Origin: JACCUZ01 sp038246575
GTDB taxonomy: Bacteria; Actinomycetota; Actinomycetes; JACCUZ01
Assembly: GCA_038246575.1 (NCBI GenBank)
Contig: JBBRVU010000082.1
Span: 1 to 16,979 of the forward strand
Length of the DNA stretch: 16,979 bases
Direction of reading: 5' to 3'
A model generated the notes under the pieces. The model ran no database searches. It had not been told where the DNA came from and saw only the letters and a program-made list of their open reading frames with translations. A program made the position numbers and the translations under genes. Of the stretch, positions 7,849 to 14,432 are shown one piece after another; the first letter of the stretch is position 1, and each line of letters begins with the position of its first letter.

Positions 7849-7886
7849 CGCGGCTCACCGTGTACGCGGTGTGTCGGCGTCCACAA
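7832..7886. repeat. 55-nt palindromic element, right copy
   Basis: Arms TTGTGGACGCC (7832-7842) and GGCGTCCACAA (7876-7886) pair perfectly over 11 bp around 33 nt. An inner stem CACCG (7856-7860) / CGGTG (7867-7871) lies within. Length and arms equal the left copy; the inner sequence differs except near one end. Read in reverse complement it aligns best with the left copy, so the two are inverted with respect to each other. Confidence 0.85.
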
Positions 7887-7887
7887 C

Positions 7888-7907
7888 GGGGGGGCGGGTG
7901 GGGGGGG
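7888..7907 (+). other. G-run tract, possible G-quadruplex
   Basis: Seven G, C, three G, T and eight G follow the right palindrome directly. This meets the usual four-run G-quadruplex pattern on the plus strand and sits 22 nt before the DUF948 start. The C-rich tract at 6564-6579 mirrors it outside the left palindrome. Structure formation is inferred. Confidence 0.55.
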
Positions 7908-7916
7908 CTCGCGCGG

Positions 7917-7922
7917 TAGGGT
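7917..7922 (+). promoter_or_regulatory. Probable leaderless promoter (-10) of the DUF948 gene
   Basis: TAGGGT fits TANNNT and ends 7 nt before ATG 7930, the spacing expected for a leaderless transcript. The position directly after the G-run tract places the -35 region inside G-rich DNA. No consensus -35 is visible. It would drive the DUF948-to-aroE gene string. Confidence 0.45.
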
Positions 7923-7929
7923 CGGGCGC

Positions 7930-8361
7930 ATGTCTGTTGGCGACGTCGCGGGGCTGATCGCAGCAGTGGCATTCGTGCTGCTGGTCGGCCTGCTCGCGAT
8001 CCCTCTGGTCAAGCTCGGTGGCGTCCTCGACCAGACCCGCGAGGCCATCAAAGGGGTGGCCGACGAGACCGTCCCGCTGCTCGGCGAGGTGACCACATCG
8101 GTGACCACCGCCAACGCCCAGCTCGTGCGTGTCGATGCCATCACCTCCAACGTGCAGGCCGCCACGACCAACGTCAGCGCGATGACCGCGCTGCTCGCCG
8201 CCACCCTCGGCAACCCCGCCATCAAGGTGGCCGCCTTCACCTACGGCGTCCGCAGCGCGCTCGCGGGCACCGGCTCCAAGCGCACCGCCCGCCGGGTCCG
8301 TGACCAGGAGCGCGCCGACAAGGCCGGCGCCCGCGCCGCGGCACGGCGGCGGGCCGGCTGA
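7930..8361 (+). CDS. DUF948 family single-pass membrane protein
   Basis: This is a 143-residue protein with one N-terminal transmembrane segment (about residues 7-28, LIAAVAFVLLVGLLAIPLVK). A polar, probably helical region with spaced Val/Thr/Asn (TTSVTTANAQLVRVDAITSN) follows, and then a strongly basic C-terminus rich in Arg and Ala. DUF948 proteins commonly sit just upstream of alaS in actinobacteria; their function is not established. I start at ATG 7930, because the membrane segment then lies at the N-terminus and a leaderless-type promoter precedes it. The open frame further upstream merely reads through the 24-nt repeats. Its TGA overlaps the next ATG by one base. Confidence 0.85.
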   Translation: MSVGDVAGLIAAVAFVLLVGLLAIPLVKLGGVLDQTREAIKGVADETVPLLGEVTTSVTTANAQLVRVDAITSNVQAATTNVSAMTALLAATLGNPAIKVAAFTYGVRSALAGTGSKRTARRVRDQERADKAGARAAARRRAG

Positions 8362-8666
8362 TGCGCCGGGTGTTCTGGGTCGCCGTCGGCGCGGCCGCCG
8401 GGGTCTATGCCGTGCGCAAGGTGCAGAAGACGATGCACTCCTACTCGCCGTCCGGCGTCGCGCAGCGAGCGACTGGCGTCGGCGAGCGGCTGCAGGCCTT
8501 CGCCGACGACATCAAAGCCGGAATGAGCCAGCGGGAGGCCGAGCTGCGGGACGCCCTCGGCCTGTCCGGCACCCCGGAGCTGTCTCCGGCAGCCGCTGCT
8601 GACCTCATCGACCATCCGACCTCCCGACGCGCCGGGGCCGGCTTGCCGGCCAGGAGCAGCCGCTGA
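8361..8666 (+). CDS. Small DUF6167-like protein
   Basis: This 101-residue protein begins MRRVFWVAVGAAAGVYAVRK, a short hydrophobic N-terminal helix flanked by basic residues. A helical, charged region (GERLQAFADDIKAGMSQREA) follows. It resembles the short proteins labelled DUF6167 that lie between DUF948 and alaS in other actinobacteria. No function is known. It overlaps the DUF948 stop and the alaS start by one base each (TGATG both times), which points to translational coupling. The family name is from memory of synteny and pattern; existence as a gene is well supported. Confidence 0.8.
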   Translation: MRRVFWVAVGAAAGVYAVRKVQKTMHSYSPSGVAQRATGVGERLQAFADDIKAGMSQREAELRDALGLSGTPELSPAAAADLIDHPTSRRAGAGLPARSSR

Positions 8667-11344
8667 TGGAGACCGCCGAAATCAAGCGCCGGTGGTTGAA
8701 GTTCTTCGGAGATCGCGGACACACCGTGGTGCCGTCGGCCAGCCTCCTCCTCGACGACCCCAACCTGCTCTTCGTCAACGCGGGGATGGTGCCGTTCAAG
8801 CCCTACCTGCTGGGCCAGGAGGCCCCGCCCTACCTGCGCGCGACCAGCGTGCAGAAGTGCGTGCGCACCCTGGACATCGAGGAGGTCGGCAAGACCAGCC
8901 GGCACGGCACGTTCTTCCAGATGAACGGCAACTTCTCCTTCGGCGACTACTTCAAGGAAGGCGCCATCGAGCTGGCCTGGGAGCTGGTCACCCGGCCGCA
9001 GAGCGACGGCGGCTACGGCTTCGACGAGTCGGTTCTCTACGCCAGTGTGCTCGCCGACGACGACGAGGCCGCCACGCTGTGGAAGAAGGTCGCCGGGCTT
9101 CCGGACGAGCGCATCGTCCGGCTCGGCAAGAAGGACAACTACTGGTCGATGGGCGTACCCGGACCAGGTGGCCCCTCCAGCGAGATCCTCATCGACCGCG
9201 GCCAGGAGTTCGGCAAGGACGGAGACTGGGACGCCGGCGACCGCTACATGGAGTTCTGGAACCTCGTCTTCATGCAGGACGAGCTGTCGGCGGTGCGCAG
9301 CAAGGTCGACTTCGACATCGCCGGGCCGCTGCCCAAGCGCAACATCGACACCGGGATGGGACTCGAGCGGGTCGCCTACCTGCTGCAGGGCGTCGACAAC
9401 CTCTACGAGATCGACGAGGTCTACCCCGTTCTCGAGCGGGCAGCCGAGATGGCCGGCAAGCGATACGGCCACGACCACGAGGACGACGTGCGGATGCGCA
9501 TCGTGGCCGACCACGTCCGCAGCGCGCTGATGCTCATCGGCGACGGCGTGACACCCGGCAACGAGGCCCGCGGCTACGTGCTGCGCAGGCTGCTGCGCCG
9601 TGTGGTCCGGTCGATGCGGCTGCTCGGTGTCGAGGACCCGGTGATCCCCGAGCTCATCACGCTCTCCAAGGACGCGATGGCGCCGTCCTACCCTGAGCTC
9701 GCCAGCGACTTCGCCCGCATCTCGACGATCGCGACGGCGGAGGAGGAGACGTTCCGTGGCACCCTGCGAGCCGGGACGACGATCCTCGACACGGCCGTCA
9801 GGGAGACCAAGGCCGCGAGAGGCACCGCGCTGTCCGGCGCCCGCGCCTTCCAGCTGCATGACACCTTCGGCTTCCCCATCGACCTCACGTTGGAGATGGC
9901 GGCCGAACAGGGCATCGAGGTCGACCGCGAGGGCTTCCGCCGGCTGATGACCGAGCAGCGCGACCGGGCCAAGGCCGACGCGCGGGAGAAGAAGCTCGGG
10001 CACGCCGACGTCTCTGCCTATCGCGCCGTGCTCGACGCCGGCGGTCGCAGCACGTTCACCGGCTACGACGAGGTCGTCAGCGAGGCGGCGGCGGTGGGCA
10101 TCCTGGTCGACGGGGTCGGGGTGCCGGCCGCCAGAGCCGGCCAGGAGGTCGAGATCGTCCTCGACCGGACACCGCTGTACGCCGAGGGCGGCGGTCAGCT
10201 CGCCGACCGGGGGACGCTGCGGTTTGCCAGCGGTGCCGAGGTCGCGGTCAGCGACGTGCAGTCCCCGATGACCGGCCTGATCGTGCACCGTGGCCGGGTC
10301 GTGAGCGGTGAGATCACCCGCGGTGACGCCGTGGTGGCCGAGGTCGACATCGAGCGGCGCAAGGCGATCAGCCGGGCGCACACCGCCACCCACCTGGTGC
10401 ACAAGGCGTTCCGCGACGCCCTCGGGGAGACCGCCACCCAGGCCGGCTCCGAGAACGCGCCTGGCCGGTTCCGGTTCGACTTCTCCGCGGGGACGGCGGT
10501 GGCGCCCACCGTGCTGCGCGACGTCGAGCAGACCGTCAACGAGGTGCTGGCCGCTGACCTCGCCGTGCAGGCCGAGCTGATGTCCCAGGAGCAGGCCCGC
10601 AGCGTCGGAGCCATGGCGCTGTTCGGCGAGAAGTACGGCGACGAGGTCCGGGTCGTGTCGGTCGGTGACTGGGCCCGCGAGCTCTGCGGGGGCACGCATG
10701 CCCGCCGCTCGGGGCAGCTGGGCATGGTGAAGATCCTCGGCGAGTCCTCCATCGGGGCCGGGGTCCGGCGCGTCGAGGCGCTGGTCGGTGTCGACGCGTA
10801 CTCCTTCCTGGCCCGGGAGCATGCCCTGGTCGCGTCGCTGACCGAGGCGCTGAAGGTACACCCGGACGAGCTGCCCGACCGGGTCGCCTCGATCGTCGCC
10901 CGGTTGCGCGATGCCGAGCGCGACCTCGAGCGGCTGCGCGGCGCGCAGGTGCTGCAGGCCGCGGGAGCGCTGGCGGCCGAGCCGACCGACGTCTTCGGCA
11001 CCGCGGTGGTCACCCATGTCGCCCCCGAGGGCACCACGGCCGACGACCTGCGCAAGCTGGTGCTCGACGTCCGTGGACGGATGGCAGGTGATCGGCCGGC
11101 TGTCGTGGCCGGTGTCTCGGTCACCAGCGGTCGCCCGGTCATCGTCGTCGCAGTCAACGACCGCGGTCGCGAGTGGGGCGTCAAGGCAGGCGAGCTCGTG
11201 CGCATCGCCGCGTCCACCCTCGGTGGCGGCGGTGGGGGCAAGGACGACGTCGCCCAGGGGGGCGGGTCCGACCCCGGCAAGGTCGACGAGGCCCTGCGTC
11301 AGATCGAGCACGCGGTCGGGCAGCGCGTCACCGGCAGTGGCTGA
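8666..11344 (+). CDS. alaS: Alanine--tRNA ligase (AlaRS)
   Basis: This is an 892-residue class II synthetase of normal bacterial length that charges and proofreads tRNA-Ala. The N-terminus shows the catalytic domain (LFVNAGMVPFKPYLLGQE, and FFQMNGNFSFGDYFKEGA near residues 88-105). It is followed by the tRNA-binding region (GNEARGYVLRRLLRR) and the editing domain. The editing-site zinc ligands are all present: H572 and H576 in HTATH, and C674 and H678 in CGGTH. The C-Ala domain at the end contains the usual Gly-rich stretch (LGGGGGGKDD). The start overlaps the upstream stop, and ruvX begins 3 nt after its stop. Nothing is missing or unusual. Confidence 0.98.
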   Translation: METAEIKRRWLKFFGDRGHTVVPSASLLLDDPNLLFVNAGMVPFKPYLLGQEAPPYLRATSVQKCVRTLDIEEVGKTSRHGTFFQMNGNFSFGDYFKEGAIELAWELVTRPQSDGGYGFDESVLYASVLADDDEAATLWKKVAGLPDERIVRLGKKDNYWSMGVPGPGGPSSEILIDRGQEFGKDGDWDAGDRYMEFWNLVFMQDELSAVRSKVDFDIAGPLPKRNIDTGMGLERVAYLLQGVDNLYEIDEVYPVLERAAEMAGKRYGHDHEDDVRMRIVADHVRSALMLIGDGVTPGNEARGYVLRRLLRRVVRSMRLLGVEDPVIPELITLSKDAMAPSYPELASDFARISTIATAEEETFRGTLRAGTTILDTAVRETKAARGTALSGARAFQLHDTFGFPIDLTLEMAAEQGIEVDREGFRRLMTEQRDRAKADAREKKLGHADVSAYRAVLDAGGRSTFTGYDEVVSEAAAVGILVDGVGVPAARAGQEVEIVLDRTPLYAEGGGQLADRGTLRFASGAEVAVSDVQSPMTGLIVHRGRVVSGEITRGDAVVAEVDIERRKAISRAHTATHLVHKAFRDALGETATQAGSENAPGRFRFDFSAGTAVAPTVLRDVEQTVNEVLAADLAVQAELMSQEQARSVGAMALFGEKYGDEVRVVSVGDWARELCGGTHARRSGQLGMVKILGESSIGAGVRRVEALVGVDAYSFLAREHALVASLTEALKVHPDELPDRVASIVARLRDAERDLERLRGAQVLQAAGALAAEPTDVFGTAVVTHVAPEGTTADDLRKLVLDVRGRMAGDRPAVVAGVSVTSGRPVIVVAVNDRGREWGVKAGELVRIAASTLGGGGGGKDDVAQGGGSDPGKVDEALRQIEHAVGQRVTGSG

Positions 11345-11347
11345 CGG

Positions 11348-11878
11348 GTGCGCCCGGGAGCTCGGATCGGGATCGACGTCGGGTCGGTGCGGGTGGGCGT
11401 GTCGGCATGCGACCCGGCCGGTCTGATCGCCACCCCGGTCCGGACGCTGCAGCGCGGCAAGGGCGACCTGGCGGCGATCGGCGCGCTCGTGCTGGAACGG
11501 GAGGTGCTGGAGGTGCTGGTGGGGCTGCCGACCACGCTGGCGGGCCGGCACGGGGTCGCGGCGGAGGCGGCGGAGGCGTACGCCAGCAGGCTGGCCGGCA
11601 GGGTGGGGTGTCCGGTCAGGCTGGTGGACGAGAGACTGTCCACCGTGGTTGCTCAGCGTGAACTCCGGGCCAGCGGGGTAAGCACGCGCAAAGGTCGCGG
11701 CGTGGTGGACCAGGCAGCGGCTGTGATCATCCTGCAGAGCGCCCTGGATGCCGAACGGCAGACAGGCAAGGTGCCGGGACGGGTCGTCGCGCTGGTCGGC
11801 GGCACCGGCGGACCGCTGCCCCCGCAACCGGCGGGCAGCGACGTGGACGGCGGGGACGACGTGGAAGGCGAGCGATGA
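11348..11878 (+). CDS. ruvX: RuvX/YqgF-type Holliday junction resolvase-like nuclease
   Basis: This 176-residue YqgF-family protein has an RNase H-like fold. Putative catalytic acids are D10 (RIGIDVGSVRVGV), E95 (LVDERLST) and D121 (VVDQAAAVIILQ). The family has been linked to pre-16S rRNA 5' end processing and to Holliday-junction resolution, and which role applies here cannot be told. A short acidic, proline-rich tail (about 155-176) extends beyond the usual domain. GTG is the only sensible start, 3 nt after alaS. Its last codons overlap mltG by 4 nt (ATGA), so translation is probably coupled. Confidence 0.93.
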   Translation: MRPGARIGIDVGSVRVGVSACDPAGLIATPVRTLQRGKGDLAAIGALVLEREVLEVLVGLPTTLAGRHGVAAEAAEAYASRLAGRVGCPVRLVDERLSTVVAQRELRASGVSTRKGRGVVDQAAAVIILQSALDAERQTGKVPGRVVALVGGTGGPLPPQPAGSDVDGGDDVEGER

Positions 11879-12981
11879 CGGATCTGTCGGTGTGGTCCGA
11901 CGAGGACACCAAGCACCCGCCCCGACGCCATCGGAAGAAAGACCGCAAGGGTGGCATCGCGGTGCTGATCGCCCTCCTGCTGGTCGTCGGGCTGGTCGGC
12001 GGTGGCGCGGCCCTGCTGACGGGCTACGGCACGAAGATCAAGGACGCCCTGTCCGGCAGCTCGGCACCGGACTACCCCGGGCCCGGCACGGACGACGTCG
12101 TGATCGAGGTGCTGCCCGGGCAGACGGTGTCCGAGGTCGGCCAGACCCTGCTCAAGGAGGACGTCATCCTGAGCAGCCAGGCGTTCTTCGAGGTCGCCAA
12201 CGCCAACCCCGAGTCCTCGTCCCTGCAGCCGGGCTTCTACAAGCTCCAGCACAAGATGCCAGCCGCCGACGCCCTCGCGACCCTGCTCGACCCGGCTGCC
12301 CGGGTGCAGTCCCGGGTGACGCTGCCGGAGGGGTTCCGCCTGGACGAGAGCCTGCAGCGGCTGGCCGACAAGACCGACATGTCGCTCAAGGACTACCGGA
12401 ACGCCCTGAAGAAGCCGAAGGGGCTCGGGCTGCCGGCCTATGCGAAGGGCAACCCCGAGGGCTTCCTGTATCCCGCGACCTACGACGTACCCCCGGACGC
12501 CGACGCGGCAGATGTGCTCAGCCAGCTGTTCGAGGCCTACGTCCGGGCAGCGGAGAAGACCGGTGTCGAGCGCACCCGCCGGGGGCCGGAGGAGATCGTC
12601 ATCATCGCCAGCCTCGTCGAGGCCGAGGCGCGACTGCCGGCCGACTTCGGCAAGGTGGCCAGGGTGGTCTACAACCGGCTGGCACAGGGCATGCCCCTGC
12701 AGTTCGACTCCACGGTGAACTACGCCCTCAAGGCCGACAAGAAGATCGTGACCTACGAGGACCTGGGCAAGGACTCGCCCTACAACACCTACCAGAACAC
12801 CGGGCTGCCTCCGGCCCCGATCAACTCCCCGGGTGAGGCCGCACTCGACGCCGCGGTCAACCCGACCCCGGGCAACTGGCTCTACTTCGTCACGACCGAC
12901 CCGGAGAAGGGGACGACGAAGTTCACCGGCAGCTACCAGACGTTCCTCAAGTACAAGAGGGAGCTCAAGTCGAACCAGTGA
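11875..12981 (+). CDS. mltG: Endolytic murein transglycosylase MltG
   Basis: This 368-residue membrane protein is of the MltG/YceG family. It cleaves nascent peptidoglycan strands and is thought to set glycan chain length. A basic cytoplasmic N-terminus (PPRRHRKKDRK) precedes one transmembrane segment at about 27-49. A LysM-like region (VIEVLPGQTVSEVGQTLL) and the YceG catalytic domain follow. The catalytic glutamate lies in ASLVEAEA, most likely E249, followed by YNRLAQGMPLQFDSTVNYAL and the family's NTYQNTGLPPAPINSPG. The start overlaps ruvX by 4 nt and the stop overlaps aroE by 4 nt. Confidence 0.95.
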   Translation: MTDLSVWSDEDTKHPPRRHRKKDRKGGIAVLIALLLVVGLVGGGAALLTGYGTKIKDALSGSSAPDYPGPGTDDVVIEVLPGQTVSEVGQTLLKEDVILSSQAFFEVANANPESSSLQPGFYKLQHKMPAADALATLLDPAARVQSRVTLPEGFRLDESLQRLADKTDMSLKDYRNALKKPKGLGLPAYAKGNPEGFLYPATYDVPPDADAADVLSQLFEAYVRAAEKTGVERTRRGPEEIVIIASLVEAEARLPADFGKVARVVYNRLAQGMPLQFDSTVNYALKADKKIVTYEDLGKDSPYNTYQNTGLPPAPINSPGEAALDAAVNPTPGNWLYFVTTDPEKGTTKFTGSYQTFLKYKRELKSNQ

Positions 12982-13811
12982 CGCCGCCGGTGCGCCGCGC
13001 GGCGGTGCTCGGCTCGCCGATCGCGCACTCGCTGTCACCGGTGCTGCACCGCGCGGCCTACGCCGCGCTGGGGCTCGGGCACTGGGAGTACGAGGCGTAC
13101 GACGTCGCGGCGCCGACCCTGGCCGCGTTCCTCGACGGTCTGGACGGGTCGTGGGCGGGCGTGTCGCTGACGATGCCCCTGAAGGCCGCCGTGCTGCCGC
13201 TGCTCGACGGCGCATCGGCGGCCGTGGACACCGTCGGCGGGGCCAACACGGTCCTGCTGCGGGACGGACGGCGGATCGGGGAGAACACCGACGTTCCCGG
13301 GCTCCGCGCGGCCCTGGTGTCGGCCGCGGTCGGGACGGTCGAGCGGGCGGTCGTGCTCGGGGGAGGTGCGACGGCACGGTCGGCGGTGGCTGCGCTCGCG
13401 GGACTGGCGTCACACGTGACGGCATACGTACGCACGCCTGCCCGGGCCGCCGGGCTGACGGGCACGGCGGGGGCCGTCGGGGTCGAGCTCGACGTGCTGG
13501 GCTGGGCGGCGGCAGCCGAGGGCCTCGACGCCCCGCTGGTGCTGAACACGACCACGGCCGGCGCCGCCGACGGACTCGCTGCGCAGCTGCCGGCCCGCCC
13601 GGGGGTGCTCCTCGAGGTGCTCTACGACCCGTGGCCCACACCGCTTGCCGCGGCCTGGGCGGCGGCAGGCGGTGTCGTCGTCGACGGGCTGGAGCTGCTG
13701 GTGGCCCAGGCGGTGCTGCAGGTCGGGCTGATGACCGGCGCCGCCGTCGACGCGGCGCGACTGACGCCGATCCTCCGGGCAGCCGGTCGAGAGGCCCTCG
13801 CCGGCCCCTGA
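12978..13811 (+). CDS. aroE: Shikimate dehydrogenase
   Basis: This 277-residue enzyme reduces 3-dehydroshikimate to shikimate with NADPH in aromatic amino-acid synthesis. The substrate site is visible as GSPIAHSLSPVLH (12-24), catalytic K69 in SLTMPLK, N90 in GGANTV and D105 in ENTDVPG. The nucleotide-binding loop VLGGGATARSA and the C-terminal helix GLELLVAQAVLQ are also present. The GTG start overlaps the mltG stop by 4 nt (GTGA). It is the last gene of the alaS-linked string; the next gene starts 104 nt downstream behind its own candidate promoter. Confidence 0.95.
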   Translation: MTPPVRRAAVLGSPIAHSLSPVLHRAAYAALGLGHWEYEAYDVAAPTLAAFLDGLDGSWAGVSLTMPLKAAVLPLLDGASAAVDTVGGANTVLLRDGRRIGENTDVPGLRAALVSAAVGTVERAVVLGGGATARSAVAALAGLASHVTAYVRTPARAAGLTGTAGAVGVELDVLGWAAAAEGLDAPLVLNTTTAGAADGLAAQLPARPGVLLEVLYDPWPTPLAAAWAAAGGVVVDGLELLVAQAVLQVGLMTGAAVDAARLTPILRAAGREALAGP

Positions 13812-13827
13812 TCGACGGCAACCCGGG

Positions 13828-13854
13828 CTCAAGAGGATTCGCCTTCGCGCCGAT
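13828..13854 (+). promoter_or_regulatory. Sigma-28 (FliA/WhiG)-like promoter before the roadblock gene
   Basis: CTCA (13828-13831) and GCCGAT (13849-13854) are separated by 17 nt. This resembles promoters read by FliA/WhiG-type sigma factors, whose -10 is close to GCCGATAA. The predicted start of transcription is near 13862, about 55 nt before the roadblock ATG. The only evidence is the motif match and its place at the head of the pilus-linked unit. Confidence 0.5.
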
Positions 13855-13869
13855 GGCCTTCAAAGAGAT

Positions 13870-13893
13870 GGCGCACCCGTCGCGGGCTGCGCC
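13870..13893 (+). other. Strong hairpin in the leader of the roadblock unit
   Basis: GGCGCA (13870-13875) pairs with TGCGCC (13888-13893), and CCCG with CGGG inside, around a TCG loop with one bulged C. This makes a 10-bp GC stem. It ends 22 nt before the ATG and 11 nt before the GAGGTG ribosome site (13905-13910). No T-run follows, so it does not look like a terminator. It may stabilise the leader or act as a regulator-binding site. Confidence 0.5.
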
Positions 13894-13915
13894 AAGGCGA
13901 GCGCGAGGTGGGGCG

Positions 13916-14431
13916 ATGTCTGCAGTGAACGGTGACGGCACGAGTCGGTCAGGGCGGCTGGACCGCATCCTGGCCGAGCTGGTGGGTCAGGTGCCCGAGA
14001 TCGAGGCCGCGTCCGTGGTCTCCTTCGACGGCCTGGCCATGGCCTCGGCCCTGCCTGTCGGCTTCGACGAGGACCGGGTCGCCGCCATGAGCGCCGCGCT
14101 GCTGTCGTTGGGGGAGCGGGCCGCCGAGGGCCTCGGCCGCGGAGCCCTCTCCCAGGTCTACGTCGAGGGGGAGGACGGCACCGTCTTCCTCATCTCGGCC
14201 GACGATGAAGCGGTCCTGGTGGCAGTGGCCGCCAAGGGCGCCAAGGTCGGCCTGATGCTCTTCGAGGTACGCCGGGCTGCCGCCGCGGTCGCGGAGGCCC
14301 TCGCCGGCGAGCTGCTGCCGGCGTACGACGAGGACCACGTCCTGGTGGCACCGCCGGCCATGCCCGCGCCGCTGCAGGTCGTCGCCCAGCAGCAGTACGA
14401 GACCCCGTCCGACACCACCGCCTGGAGCTGA
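13916..14431 (+). CDS. Roadblock/LC7 domain protein (MglB-like)
   Basis: This 171-residue soluble protein has the roadblock/LC7 fold over about residues 10-125. It reads LDRILAELVGQVPEIEAASV, VSFDGLAMASALP, then VYVEGEDGTVFLISADDEAV and the final helix RRAAAAVAEALAGELL, followed by a short tail. Proteins of this fold partner small Ras-like GTPases. MglB is a GAP for MglA, and CvnB sits in Streptomyces conservons. A GTPase gene lies two genes downstream, so a partner role is likely. ATG 13916 follows GAGGTGGGG with 5-nt spacing from GAGGTG. It is the first gene of its unit, and its stop is 1 nt from the next start. Confidence 0.88.
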   Translation: MSAVNGDGTSRSGRLDRILAELVGQVPEIEAASVVSFDGLAMASALPVGFDEDRVAAMSAALLSLGERAAEGLGRGALSQVYVEGEDGTVFLISADDEAVLVAVAAKGAKVGLMLFEVRRAAAAVAEALAGELLPAYDEDHVLVAPPAMPAPLQVVAQQQYETPSDTTAWS

Positions 14432-14432
14432 C

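Larger units (their letters stand above)
6582..7886. mobile_element. Candidate palindrome-bounded unit carrying a DUF559 gene
   Basis: The outermost 19 nt are near-perfect inverted repeats: TTGTGGACGCCGACGCACC at 6582-6600 and GGTGTGTCGGCGTCCACAA at 7868-7886, with one mismatch. They enclose a single gene in a place where rarA and DUF948 are usually neighbours in actinobacteria. C-runs on the left (6564-6579) and G-runs on the right (7888-7907) extend the mirror symmetry. No transposase or recombinase is recognisable and I see no clear target-site duplication. Mobility is therefore an inference from structure and synteny only. Confidence 0.4.

Noticed and set aside
7762..7886. Cluster of DnaA boxes (TGTGGAC resembles the reverse of TTGTCCACA)
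   Set aside because: The units read TGTGGACGC, two mismatches from TGTGGACAA at the same end in every copy, and no dnaA/dnaN or other origin genes are nearby. A titration site is not excluded but not supported.
7738..7929. N-terminal extension of the DUF948 protein made of 8-residue repeats
   Set aside because: The frame is open only because the 24-nt units are a multiple of three and lack stops. The ATG at 7930 gives a normal membrane N-terminus behind a leaderless-type promoter, and the repeats belong to the palindrome family.
8441..11827. Very long minus-strand open frame opposite alaS and ruvX
   Set aside because: It is a shadow of GC-rich codon bias. It has no recognisable domains, while the plus strand encodes a complete AlaRS with all its motifs.
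13812..13915. c-di-GMP riboswitch before the pilus-linked unit
   Set aside because: The conserved GGCAAACC, GACGCAAAGCC and GGGTAGCC blocks of the GEMM class are not present. Only a simple hairpin is seen.
11653..13968. Long minus-strand open frame opposite mltG and aroE
   Set aside because: It is an Arg/Pro-rich low-complexity shadow of genes with clear catalytic motifs on the plus strand.
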